Source of the DNA: Ectobius pallidus
Taxonomy: Eukaryota > Arthropoda > Insecta > Blattodea > Ectobiidae
Direction of reading: 5' to 3'
Assembly: GCA_964059195.1 (NCBI GenBank)
Contig: CAXKWD010000002.1
Span: 162,942,559-163,006,558, forward strand
DNA: 64,000 nt
Below the pieces are notes generated by a model, which ran no database searches, had not been told where the DNA came from, and saw only the letters and a program-made list of their open reading frames with translations. Within the stretch, counting starts at the first letter, position 1; each line of letters starts with the position of its first letter. The translations under genes and the position numbers were made by a program. Of this stretch, positions 54,877 to 64,000 are shown piece after piece.

Positions 54877-55644
54877 TTTAATATGTTAGTTTTATGACAT
54901 GTTTAATTTTACAAGCAACAACAAAAAATTATATTATTTTTGACAATTTTTATTGTATTTTAACACCGTTATTTGCTCATTTGACAGTGTTATTTTTTAG
55001 CATTTTCTTTATTAAAAATACAATACTTCTGGTCAGAACACAGTGATGAAATTTTATATGTTGATTACTAGGCACTAGAAGAATATTTTGAGAAAATTTC
55101 AGATTTTCCTGTTCAGTCCCATTTGAGATATTTTAATTTGAAAATCAACAATTCTACAAAATCTCGATATTTGAAGACTCATAAAATCTAAAGGATTTAC
55201 ATAAATGATCTCAAATTTTAATAGCTTCTAGTGATCTACTATATCTTTGTGGGGGGAAAATAAGAAACATGTGTTTTCATCCCTTCTATGAAAAAAAGTT
55301 TTATAAAGTTGTTAATTTTTTCTAATCGGAAATGCATTTTCTAATAAGGTTTTAGATTATTTCCGTAAGACCTAACAAATTTTTGGTCATAACATGAATT
55401 GTAGAATGTTTCTTGTAGATTAAGATGGTTTTTATTTCAAGTTGATATCTTCATAAATAAAATAGTTATTTAACTTACCGCTAACCTTTGAAAATGCCAA
55501 AAATGCCAAATCCTTCTAAGCAAAATGGCCACTAGTTGCCAAAGCGTTAGGGATAAAAATGTGAAAAAAATGGTTTTGTACTCCCAGATACACATAGAAA
55601 CAGAAAATATATACTTAAAAATAAAATAAAATATGTCAGCAACA

Positions 55645-56538
55645 CCCATTGAATTTTCTACCAGTTGGGTCTACATATTCCTTATTACTGTTCTACATTA
55701 CAATGAATAAATACCGCTACTATTAAACCAGTCATTTTCTTCTTTGAATTATTGAAGAAGTACACAGGTGTTAAAAAGAGTAGGTAAAATTATTTATGAA
55801 AGAATTAGTGGTACACGATTAACAAAACATTCTACCAAGCTATTAGACTGTGGTATCAAATTTACAGAGACCTTTCCATTCATATGCTGCTTGAGTGGTC
55901 AATATTTACCAATAATGTTTATCAATGCTTCAGATAATGAACAATCATGGTCGTTTATCTTATAAAATCCCTGCGAGATTTGCAAGGATGCAATTTTATC
56001 TGATAAAATATCAGCTTGTTACTGACCCATCACAGTACTGCTAATGCAGTGATTACTAGACTAAGTCATCCATTGTCGGTACTAAATTGAAAACAAAAAT
56101 AGCAAGCTGAAAGTTTGGTAATGCGTCTGTTGACAAAACTGATACAAATGATTGGTAAGTGAAGTCCAAGTGTGTTAATCGACTCATATTAATAAAATTA
56201 AAAAAACTGTTATTATCATAAAGGAAGCTAAACCACATAATACTAAAGGAAATATAAAATCCATATGGATTCAGTTACAAAAGTTCTGTGAAGATCGTAA
56301 GTACAACTGAATTGAATTGACTAGGGAGTCTCAAACGCAGCAGATTGGGCTTTCAATATGGGAAAATCCAACAAAGAAAAAAATTGTGTTTTTAACCAAT
56401 GCACATTCAAGTAGCATGGCAATTTACAAATAAATTACGTTCTTCAAAAAAAGTGTTTATATTTTGTTCTGATTTTAGCTTATCTTAATTTTGAGGTTAA
56501 CTCTTTTATCACTACTTCGTTGGTAGCATTGCTTAGTA
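55645..56538. other. Intronic sequence without recognised features
   Basis: Short open frames (55768-55965, 56238-56056) show no motif I can identify. Confidence 0.4.
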
Positions 56539-57129
56539 GCCTATACCAGGGGTCGGAACCTGCGGCTCGCAAGCCACATGCGGCTCTTTGGATGTGAAGC
56601 TGCGGCTCTTTAGTTCCACATGCAAATATTATTTATTTTATATAAAAAAAAACATTTCAAAATCATTCTGAATCGATTAAAGAGGATTAGGGACCGATTC
56701 TATCTCTCAGCCGCTTGTACATGCTTTTCACCGCACCCCTCCCCCATGACACGCGTCGTCACTGTCGTCAGTCCATCGGAAGCTCTTGAATGACGCCGTC
56801 GTCGGATGTTTCTATGTAGGTTTTAATTCGCTTTCGACACAAGACAATTTGGCGTCTTCACAAGTGCTTTGGCTGTGACGTATAGTTTGTTGTTCCAAGT
56901 AAAAGAGTTAGAAGCGAATTATCTTCTCAAAGTTATGTATGTACATATTTATTTTATTTTGTAGTCTTTCTGCACAACGCAGATTGCCTTGCAGACAAAG
57001 AATATCTTTCAACAAAGTATACACAAAAATTTCAAGCTTTCAGTAAGATCATAAACATAATGACAGGAAAATTCAAATAATCAGTAGTAATAACCATTAA
57101 ACTTGAAAAAAAAAGGAAATCTGTCCAGC

Positions 57130-58003
57130 TTAATTGTTGTTATTGTACAGGTGGTTTCTTAAGATTTGGATGGATCCCTTAAGTGATAATAACGCCACTT
57201 CATTGTACAGATTTTGTGACAATGAGAAACGTTTACAGAAGGAAATAAAGAACTTTGTTATTGTTCCCCTACTACCAACCATTAGTCCAATGACTTCAAC
57301 ATTTTTCAAATCATATTTGTTTTTGAAGTACTCAATGGTTGGTTCGTATATCTTCCTTTTTTCATTATCAACTGCTGCAGGTTGATCTTCAGTCTCAAAG
57401 CGGACTGTAGGGTCTATTATTAAACCAGTTGATCGGTTTTTGTCTATTGCAATGATGTCTGCGCTTCGTGTTCCTCCATCCATGGCAATGCAGTGCACCT
57501 CCTCGTAAACGTCATAATTCTGCAGTTTCAAGGCAGCCGCTATCTTGCTCCTTATTTGATGATGGCGAGTGTTCCTTAGAAGCTCCCCATGATGACAAAA
57601 GCCTAGAACGTGTGCCAAAGTTTCTACCTCACTGCAGTGCCTACAGTGGTTGCCGTTCTGACTTCGTCCATGGAGGGCACGTACTGGAGCAACATTTGCT
57701 TGCAACTTAATAGCATCTCGCCACTCGGGACTAGTTAGCCCTTTTTGATTTACCAACCATTTGTTGGCTGGAGGGCAATCTTCATATAACTTTACACCTT
57801 TGCCATGTGTATGAAGCGAGCACCATTTCTTAAATTCTTGACCCCTTAAAATACCTCTTAGATCAGCAGCTTTTTTTGAGGTTAAGGCTTCCGCATTCTG
57901 GGTTATTCCAAGTTCATTAATGCATTGTAACATATCAGCCTTTAGATCCCTAGTAATGGAAATGTATTCATTTTGGGATTTCTCTAAGGATTTACAACAG
58001 TTG
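57130..58003 (-). pseudogene. R2-type C-terminal domain: zinc knuckle and nuclease
   Basis: In the 267-residue frame (57933-57130) the zinc knuckle is C97-x2-C100-x7-H108-x4-C113. It is followed by the restriction-like endonuclease with R-S-A-D-I (D159), D174 in L-I-I-D-P-T-V-R-F-E and E180. This is the arrangement of R2/NeSL-type elements, whose nuclease nicks a target site. The frame continues upstream to about 58003 with S-L-E-K-S-Q-N-E-Y-I. The polymerase proper is lost by truncation. The domain itself has no stop and may be recent. Confidence 0.8.
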
Positions 58004-58010
58004 AACTGCT

Positions 58011-58099
58011 AATAATAAGATTAAAACTTTAAAACACTTATGCACCACTTACGTGACGTAAGTGGTGCATAAGTGTTTTAAAGTTTTAATCTTATTATT
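58011..58099. repeat. Perfect hairpin: 44-bp arms, 1-base loop
   Basis: 58011-58054 is exactly complementary to 58056-58099 around G58055, with the centre ACGT-G-ACGT. It sits exactly at the edge of the insertion. Confidence 0.9.
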
Positions 58100-58120
58100 C
58101 AGTTGTGCCACGGTTTTTAA

Positions 58121-58799
58121 CCCTTTCACTGCTGAGATATTGGCAAGCTACATACCCTCCTTGCTGAGATATTTTCACTGTCACTCGGCGCTAAATCCGA
58201 AAAATAAGAAGGCAGTTTTAAAATACGCCAGAACTTCGTCATCACGTTAGAAATGTTTTTCCTTGCTCGTGAAAGCAATGACTGTGTTGAAATTGAACAT
58301 ACCATGGCCTTGACGTGAATCCCCGCTTGTCATATGACTCGTGAGTTCAATGGCTTCTTCAGACATCACAACATTGTGCAAGGCCTCACTTTTCCGTCTA
58401 CAGATTGCACCACAGGGCAAGGAAAGCAATGAAAATAATTTCTATCTAACCCCAAGAGATGGCAGGACACTATCCTTTCGTTGAAACCTTGTTAAAGAAT
58501 TCTATTCTACGAGCAATTGTTTTATTCGTAGCACTAACTTCGCGGCAACATTGTGCAAGGCCTCACATTTTCATATACAAATTGCACCACATAGCAGGGA
58601 AAGCAATGAAATTAAGTTCTATCTAACCCCAATAGATGGCAGGACACTATCCTTTCGTTAAAACTGTGTTAAAAAATTCCATGCCTTGTGGAATCGTCTC
58701 GTTCATAGCACCCACTTCGCGGCAGTCACAGTTCCGTCAACAGCACACGTAGGTGCCATTCTCCGCGCTGTCAAAGTTCCGTCGTTAGCAGTGAAAGGG
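58121..58799. mobile_element. piggyBac-type miniature element with internal duplication
   Basis: CCCTTTCACTGCT and the inverse AGCAGTGAAAGGG are flanked by TTAA (58117-58120 and 58800-58803), the piggyBac target. Internally, two ~177-bp tandem units start with 'cattgtgcaaggcctcac' (58372 and 58550) and contain 'gatggcaggacactatcc'. No transposase. Confidence 0.85.
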
Positions 58800-58839
58800 T
58801 TAACAACTTCTTTGTAATTTTTTACAATTTTACAATTTT

Positions 58840-59010
58840 AGTTGAACTGCTGTATAATTGTTTCCCATTCAGTTTTGAAAACACCTAAACCTTTAACTCT
58901 TCTAGAGGAATACAACATCGAATCTGGTGTATCAATTGGTAGTTGTAAAATCTCCTTAACTGTACTCGTAATCATTTTATCCAAAGTTTCCAGAAACCCC
59001 TTGCGGAGTT
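58840..59010 (-). pseudogene. R2-type protein, upstream piece beyond the insertion
   Basis: The minus strand reads L-R-K-G-F-L-E-T-L-D, V-K-E-I-L-Q-L-P-I-D-T-P, S-R-R-V-K-G-L-G-V-F, W-E-T-I-I-Q. This is the conserved post-polymerase region (L-P-x-D-T-P ... G-L-G-I-F). It joins in frame with 58003 once the insertion and one TSD copy are removed. Confidence 0.75.
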
Positions 59011-59556
59011 TCAATTTAAATTAAAAAAAACCGAAGTAAAGGTAGGAAACATAGTAAGTATTATATTTTTAAAATACATATTATACATATTTTTTTCCAA
59101 ATAAGATACCTAACTACTCTTTTGAAGTCAATAAGAATTGTCAAAAAAGAAACAAAGTACTACTGTTGGATATTACCGCGAAAGTGTTTTTATTAAAATA
59201 TATATTTAATAAATTACTTATTTTATTATTTATCTATTTTATAGCTTTTATTATTTAAAAATTAGCGTTAAAATAATAATTATAAGTGTAAGTACCTATA
59301 AATTGTTATTTAATAAACCTATTTTCGAACTCTGAGGATCAAAGTAGGTAGGTATTTGCAGTTTTAGATTGTTTATATGTTTGGCAATTTTCATTGATTT
59401 CGGCATAGCTGGGCTTAACACCTTTACTCGTAAACTAAGTATCTAATATTTGCCAAAGGTAAGGTGTTGAAACGTTTTGCTTTGTGCATGAATTAAATAA
59501 ATACATTCCTAAATTAAAAAGGCATTAATCACCCTGAATTAGAGAATGACAAACGG

Positions 59557-60342
59557 TTGCAAAAATTTTACTGTATGGTGGATATCACAGCGAAATTAAA
59601 TGAGCTGAATCTAAAACTGCAAGGAAAGGGAAACCCAGCCTATGTTTTGGTAGAAGAATTGGTTTGTTTTGGAGAAAAATTAATTATTTTTGCAGAAGAT
59701 ATTCAGAGGGGTAAATTACTTCATTTTCAATTTCTAAAGCAATATCGCGATAAAACCAGTGCAACTGTTGACACGAATTACTTCAGTACAGTTATAAAAA
59801 AAATTAAAGATGAATTTGCTGACAGACTTGAGCAATTCCAAACCAACAAAACCACTCTAGCATTCATAGTAAATCCTCTCAACACAAATAGTAACGAAAT
59901 CCACATTGAGCCATTTGGAATTGATACTGGATCTCTAGAAATGCAATTGATCGATTTAAAAAGTAAAGCTTTGTGGAGTGGAAAATTTACAGAGTTGAAA
60001 AGCAAGTTGGAAGAGTTGGAGGTCCAGAAATGTATGTACGTAATGCAACAAAAGTGGACAGCTTTAAAAGAAATGCCGCCAGTTGAGGCACTTATATTCG
60101 ACGCATGGAATAGTCTTCCAGATTGCTACAGTGAGGTGAAGAAGTTGGCATTTGGAGTGCTGACTATCTTCGGATCGACATATTCGTGCGAGCAAGCGTT
60201 CTCTTGCATGAAGATAATTAAAAGTAAAGTAAGAAGCCAACTAACAAATGAAAATTTAGAGTCGTGTTTAAAACCTAAAACAAGTTATGAGCCAAATTTA
60301 TCCAAACTTTCTAAAACCATGCAAAGCCAACGCTCCCATTGA
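59557..60342 (+). pseudogene. hAT transposase, C-terminal half (GTF2IRD2-like)
   Basis: 261 residues: helical '[14 protein letters not shown]', then F-x-x-Y-F-S-T and W-x-S-L-P region, and the hAT dimerisation motif [26 protein letters not shown] at about residues 191-216, with the L-T-N-E-N-L end. The N-terminal zinc finger and first catalytic acids are absent. They are expected upstream, where the nested insertions sit, so the gene is broken. Confidence 0.8.
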
Positions 60343-61147
60343 ATTTGTTTGCTCAAATGTATGTTATTGAAGTACAAGTTAGTGTTGTAAGTAAAAGTTT
60401 TATTGTTTTAATTTTTTACTTAAATAATAAGTAATTATTTAATAATGCCATATATATATTATCTAATTTGTTGTGAAAAACACTACTTATGTATGAATAA
60501 ATAGATATTTTTCTTATGAATAAATAGATATTTTTTCTTATGAATAAATAGATTAGTTTTTTTATCAAAAAACTTTATTTATGCAAGTACTATTTATTGT
60601 TGGCAAGAAAAAAAATTTTGTGGCTCTTTAAAAACTTTGAAATTTTGTAAATTGTAATTTTTTACTCTTCCGACTCAAAAGGTTGCCAACCCCTGGCCTA
60701 TACCATAATGCAGACTTTCATTAATTTAGTATGCCCTGATCTGACAGCTGACACTATTAACAATTTTATTTTAAACAAACCAGAAAATAATATTTATATT
60801 AAAATATAATATTATTTATATAATCTATTACATTTTATTAATGAAATAGTTTAATAAATCCAACTCAAGATTACAAGTTTCATCAGATAAATTCGCTCCT
60901 GCTGCATAATCACAAATCTACCGATAAACTTGTAATCTCTATGATTAAACTTTCAAAGCTAATTTCATAATTTTAAATAATTTTTAGTAATATATTTTAT
61001 TAATTCAATTTAATTTACATTTCATTTCATTTCTTTCAAAATTCCACATATTTAAATAAAGATTTATTTGATAATAGAACTTCAATTAATTTTCTTTAAA
61101 AAAGACGAAGCTGTAGAAATTACATCTATATTCCAAGATTAGCATAC

Positions 61148-61275
61148 CCAAATATCGCCATTAATTTTTTTCAATAGAGTGGTCCTTTTAAGTCCACGAT
61201 GTCCTATTTTCAGATGCAGAGGATACATATGATTCCTGTTACGTTCAATATAGTATGGAAAATTGAAGGCAGCTT
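61148..61275 (-). CDS. MRPL49: Mitochondrial ribosomal protein mL49, penultimate exon
   Basis: On the minus strand, acceptor TTTTTCAG (61283-61276) and donor TTTGG|GTATG (61147-61146 as GT) bound 128 bases. After two bases completing a split codon, the frame gives A-A-F-N-F-P-Y-Y-I-E-R-N-R-N-H ... G-H-R-G-L-K-R-T-T-L-L-K-K-I-N-G-D-I-W. This is the first half of the Img2 domain (family pattern P-Y-F/Y-x-x-R-x-x, then 'I-R-K-I-x-G-D-I-W'). The 3' phase (0) matches the last exon. The N-terminal exons with the mitochondrial presequence and the Y-P-S-G-W region were not found and probably lie beyond 64000. Confidence 0.9.
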
Positions 61276-61985
61276 CTGAAAAAGAAAAGGAGCATTAAGA
61301 AAATATTTTATGAAGATGTGCCTATTTAAATGCATTAACCTATTCAGTGTTCTGAGTGATTAATTTTTGGCAATTGGTGTAAAAATATCCTATACCAAGC
61401 TTGTTATATGTGTCTGTGTTCTTTTGTTGGATGTTTCAGTCACTATTTCGACATTTGTGAATTACAGTTAACAGGATGGTAATTATTTTAACAAAACTGA
61501 CTTGAATTCTTAGTCTTTATCAAAATGATGCTTACATATCTAAATCAGAGTTCAGAACTCTACTGTTTTTAGTGCTGTTCAGATCTTCCTTAAGAAAACA
61601 TTCTACTGTACCTTTGAATCTAAGATTGCAAGTTACTAAATTATAAGAAATCTATGTATTTCATGGCAGTTCAGAATGTTGATTCTACATAGTTATTGCA
61701 CACTGAGTACCAACACAAAGTTGACAAAATGTTTTTTCACCTTTTGAAAGATTGTCCAAATTGTGGTAAATACCCTCCTGAATGATTATAATTTATTGGG
61801 ATTCCAATCAGGTGAAGGAATTCATGTTGTTCGAGTATTTGGCTGCTTCTAGTCCTGCAGCCATCTTCCAGTTTTGGGCTCTTGACCTTGTATTTGGTTT
61901 GAGGTTTCAATTTTCTAACATATTTGCATACATCCTTTCGACGTGTTGGTTGTGTAAGTAATTTTTGTATGGTTTAAAGGTTATG
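61276..61985. other. Gene-free sequence upstream of the mL49 exon
   Basis: Presumed intron of mL49 on the minus strand. No recognised exon or repeat. Confidence 0.4.
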
Positions 61986-61989
61986 TCAT

Positions 61990-63740
61990 TTTATTTCATT
62001 ATTTTATTAGACAGTCTTTTATTGCTGAATGTCAACAACTATATTTAGTCTCTTATGTTTATTATACCTGGCCTGGCTGGTTCCAATGTTCTTTACTAAT
62101 GTGTCTGGGTGGGAGTGAAGTTTATGTCCTTCTTTGTGTGTAATTCTTGTTATGTATTCGTGGTGTGTCTCAATTGTAAATTCGTGTAACAAGTTTACTG
62201 GTGTTCTTCTTAGTCTGTTAAGTGATAGTCTTATTACTTTGTTCTGCATGACTTGTAGTTTTTGTACGTATGATTTTGCTGTTAGTGACCAGGCAGGACA
62301 GACATATGTTAATTTTGACCATATTAAAGCTATGTATAGCAGCTTCTTTATCTCTTTAGTTAGTCGTAGTGTTTTGGATAATGGTACGAGTCTTCTAAAA
62401 GCTTGGAGACGTGTTGTTTAAATGTCAAGGATTTATCAAGTATTAGACCCAGGTATTTTACGTGAGATTTATATTGTAAAATCCTGCCAAGTAATTGTAT
62501 GGGAGGAATCTCATGGGGTTGCCCCTTGGTAAAGACAATGGCTTGTGTTTTTCTTTCATTAATTTTGATGTTCCACTGCCTAGACCAGTTCGACAACCGG
62601 GCAAGACTTCTCTGCAACTTGGCTGTGACATAGCATAGACTTTTACCTGAAGTGTAGATAGCCGTGTCGTTGGCATACAGGGCTATTTGAACACCATGGG
62701 ATGTATTATGGGTATATTATGAGTGTATATGTTATAAAGTATAGGGGCTAAGACTGAGCCTTGAGGAACTCCCGCTTCGATACCTCTTATTGTAGAGACA
62801 CCATTGTTATAGCTTACTTTGAATGTTCTGTTATTTAAGTAAGAGGAAAGAATTTCTAGTAAGTTTCCCGGTATATTACTATCAGCCAGTTTGCAAAGTA
62901 GTCCAGGATGCAATGTTTTGTCAAACGCTTTCTCAATGTCAAGAAAAACAGCAGCGGTAGTAGCTTAGTTATTGAATTCTGTGGCGATTGCGTCTATCAG
63001 TCACATTAATTGCAGTTTGTACTGTGGTTAGCACGAAATCCGAACTGTGCAGGTGGGATAATACCATTTCTGTATATGTCTTGTCAGTATATGTCTTGTC
63101 AGTAAGAGCTTTTCAAATATCTTGCCCACTGGTGACAGGAGACTGATTGGTCACAAGTTTTGGGGAAATTTTAAGTCTGTGCCTGGTTTAGCTAGCATGA
63201 TGTTTTTTGCCATTTTCCATTCAGTGGGGAAGTACCTAAATTTCAGACATGCGTTGTGTATGTGTGTGAGTTGAAAAAGTGTTTTTCTATGTAAATATTT
63301 TAGACAGCCTGGGGGAATTCTGTCAGTCCTTAGGCTTCTTTACAGTTAATTTTTTCCGTGTGTTTTCGAATTTCATCCGGCGTAACAAGTTCAAAACTAT
63401 GATTGTCTAATGCCACTGCTGTTAGTCATTCACTGACACGAGCCTCCACGTCTTCTTCTCTGTCTATACTGGTTATGGAATGGGGTTGAAATGGGTGTTC
63501 CAACACATCCACTATAGCGTTGGCTCGTTCAACCGGTTCTGCCATGTATGACAGTAGGTGGGGGCACGTCTTTTGTTTTAGATAAAATCCTGGACATTTT
63601 CCACATTTTGTTGACACTCATCAATTGTTGCTTCCCAGTTATCATCAATGCGTTGTTGAATCTTTCTTTTTACAGTTTTGGTTAGCCAGTTAAGAGCTCC
63701 TTTAGTTGTCGGGTCTAAAGTTCTTGACCATCTTGGGGGG
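61990..63740 (-). pseudogene. Jockey-type non-LTR retrotransposon remnant
   Basis: Minus-strand fragments appear in order. The end of the endonuclease with T-K-G-A-L-N-W-L-T-K (about 63710-63600) is followed by the linker (63617-63426). The polymerase follows: 62913-62683 with L-C-K-L-A-D-S-N-I-P and G-V-P-Q-G-S-V-L-A-P, then A-L-Y-A-N-D-T-A-I-Y near 62670, where Y-A-D-D has become Y-A-N-D. Then come W-S-R-Q-W-N-I-K-I-N and Y-L-G-L-I-L-D (62617-62430), and the C-terminal region 62249-62019. Multiple frameshifts. The 5' boundary is the G run at 63736-63745. The 3' end is an A-rich tail near 61985-62010. Confidence 0.75.
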
Positions 63741-64000
63741 GGGGGTGTAGATGGAGCTCCTTTATACTTTAACTAAGTTGGTAGAGGGCAACCAATCAGA
63801 AGACAGGAAAGACTAGTGGTGAAGCACCAGCTCCTATTGGTTGGAATGGCATTCTGATTCAATGACCCCGATATGGCCCGTTTTTGTTGCAGCTGGCTTA
63901 ATGCCGGATTCCAGGCCTGACTAAGTTCTAGTCCACAGCAGAAAGGAGCCAAAAGCTCAAACAACATAAACCTCTTCACCTGGTTGGAATCCTGAGAAAC
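63741..64000. other. Unassigned right edge
   Basis: No recognised feature. The minus-strand open frame 63979-63773 lacks motifs. Confidence 0.35.

Larger units (their letters stand above)
51352..55644. mobile_element. ~4.3-kb foldback element with ~1.8-kb arms
   Basis: 51352-53151 is mirrored by 53558-55644, the right arm being longer by a 300-base SINE insertion. Ends: TGTTGCTGAC and the inverse GTCAGCAACA. The arms match nearly base for base over long stretches, for example the region around 'gcccctatgaagtatagagg' and the blocks near 51440-51560 with 55450-55560. The spacer 53152-53557 shows no recognised protein. The element type is unknown. Confidence 0.85.
58011..58839. mobile_element. 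Insertion with 12-bp TSD carrying a hairpin and a piggyBac-type element
   Basis: AGTTGAACTGCT occurs at 57999-58010 and 58840-58851. The insert contains the 89-base hairpin 58011-58099, the TTAA-flanked element, and a run 'tttttacaattttacaatttt' at the right end. Its nature is uncertain. The duplication length and A/T-rich end suggest a retroposed sequence. Confidence 0.65.
56940..59010 (-). mobile_element. R2-type (restriction-like endonuclease) retrotransposon, 5' truncated
   Basis: The minus-strand coding region runs from about 59000 to 57130 with an interruption at 58011-58839. The 3' untranslated region continues to a TTTATTTTATTTT-like end near 56945-56960. It sits inside the hAT element. 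I could not fix its target duplication. Confidence 0.7.
56547..60695 (+). mobile_element. hAT transposon of the GTF2IRD2-like type, with nested insertions
   Basis: It starts CAGGGGTCGGAACC and ends GGTTGCCAACCCCTG, with the perfect 8-bp duplication GCCTATAC (56539-56546 and 60696-60703). The subterminal 'gcggctc' repeats fit this hAT group. It is interrupted at about 56940-59010 by an R2-type element that carries further insertions. Confidence 0.9.
50649..61147 (-). other. MRPL49: Intron of mL49 (~10.5 kb), filled with transposons
   Basis: GT at 61147-61146 and AG at 50650-50649 on the minus strand. Contents in plus coordinates: Penelope-like remnant and hammerhead (50930-51345), foldback element (51352-55644), unassigned DNA (55645-56538), hAT with nested insertions (56547-60695), and AT-rich sequence (60704-61147). 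All unassigned parts lack recognisable genes. Confidence 0.85.

Overview
The window looks like a piece of a large, repeat-rich, AT-rich insect nuclear genome. It has spliced gene structure (GT-AG introns), many arthropod-type transposons, tRNA-derived SINEs, and frequent GTAGGCCTAC-type palindromic words. A cockroach or other polyneopteran fits best, but that is inference. There are no bacterial features, CRISPR arrays or operons. I found one convincing host gene. Almost everything else is transposable element (TE) sequence, much of it nested and with target-site duplications (TSDs) that can be read directly.

Layout. 1-2.4 kb: 5' piece of a non-LTR element (minus), a 132-bp hAT miniature element, and an ~870-bp near-perfect palindrome carrying three hammerhead-ribozyme motifs. 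2.87-5.65 kb: a Jockey-clade element whose 5' half is inverted relative to its 3' half (twin-priming signature). 6.07-6.94 kb: internally deleted mariner with ~200-bp terminal inverted repeats. 8.8-12.9 kb (minus): two LTR-element remnants in tandem, one with integrase and LTR, one with a fusion-type envelope and LTR, the latter cut by a ZMYM1-like hAT (12.9-14.5 kb). 14.7-15.9 kb: broken copy of an unnamed arthropod repeat gene. 16.6-20.6 kb: R2-type endonuclease remnant, then a nearly complete CR1/jockey-group element (minus). 21.9-27.6 kb: large composite flanked by 15-bp TIRs, packed with palindromes and inserts including a Helitron-like element. 27.9-31.6 kb: retrotransposon tail, nested hAT miniature elements and a SINE with clean TSDs. 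32.2-37.2 kb: an ORF1-only non-LTR element with a 2A-like motif and a 16-bp TSD, split by a second non-LTR element that made a 7-bp TSD. 38-42 kb: pogo-like miniature element, SINEs, hAT remnant. 42.35-48.47 kb: DNA element with ~385-bp TIRs holding a CR1-group element and an RTE-like tail. 48.5-50 kb: R1-like and transposase HTH remnants.

Host gene. Two exons of the mitochondrial ribosomal protein mL49 (MRPL49, Img2 domain) lie on the minus strand at 61148-61275 and 50502-50648, separated by a ~10.5 kb intron. The intron holds a Penelope-like remnant with a sense-strand hammerhead motif, a ~4.3 kb foldback element, and a hAT transposon that itself contains three further nested insertions. 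Earlier exons are probably beyond the right edge. From 62.0 to 63.7 kb, upstream of these exons, lies a broken Jockey-type reverse transcriptase.

No TE protein gene here looks fully functional. The best preserved are the reverse transcriptases at 17706-19346 and 34016-36457, whose catalytic motifs are intact although each element is frameshifted or 5' truncated.
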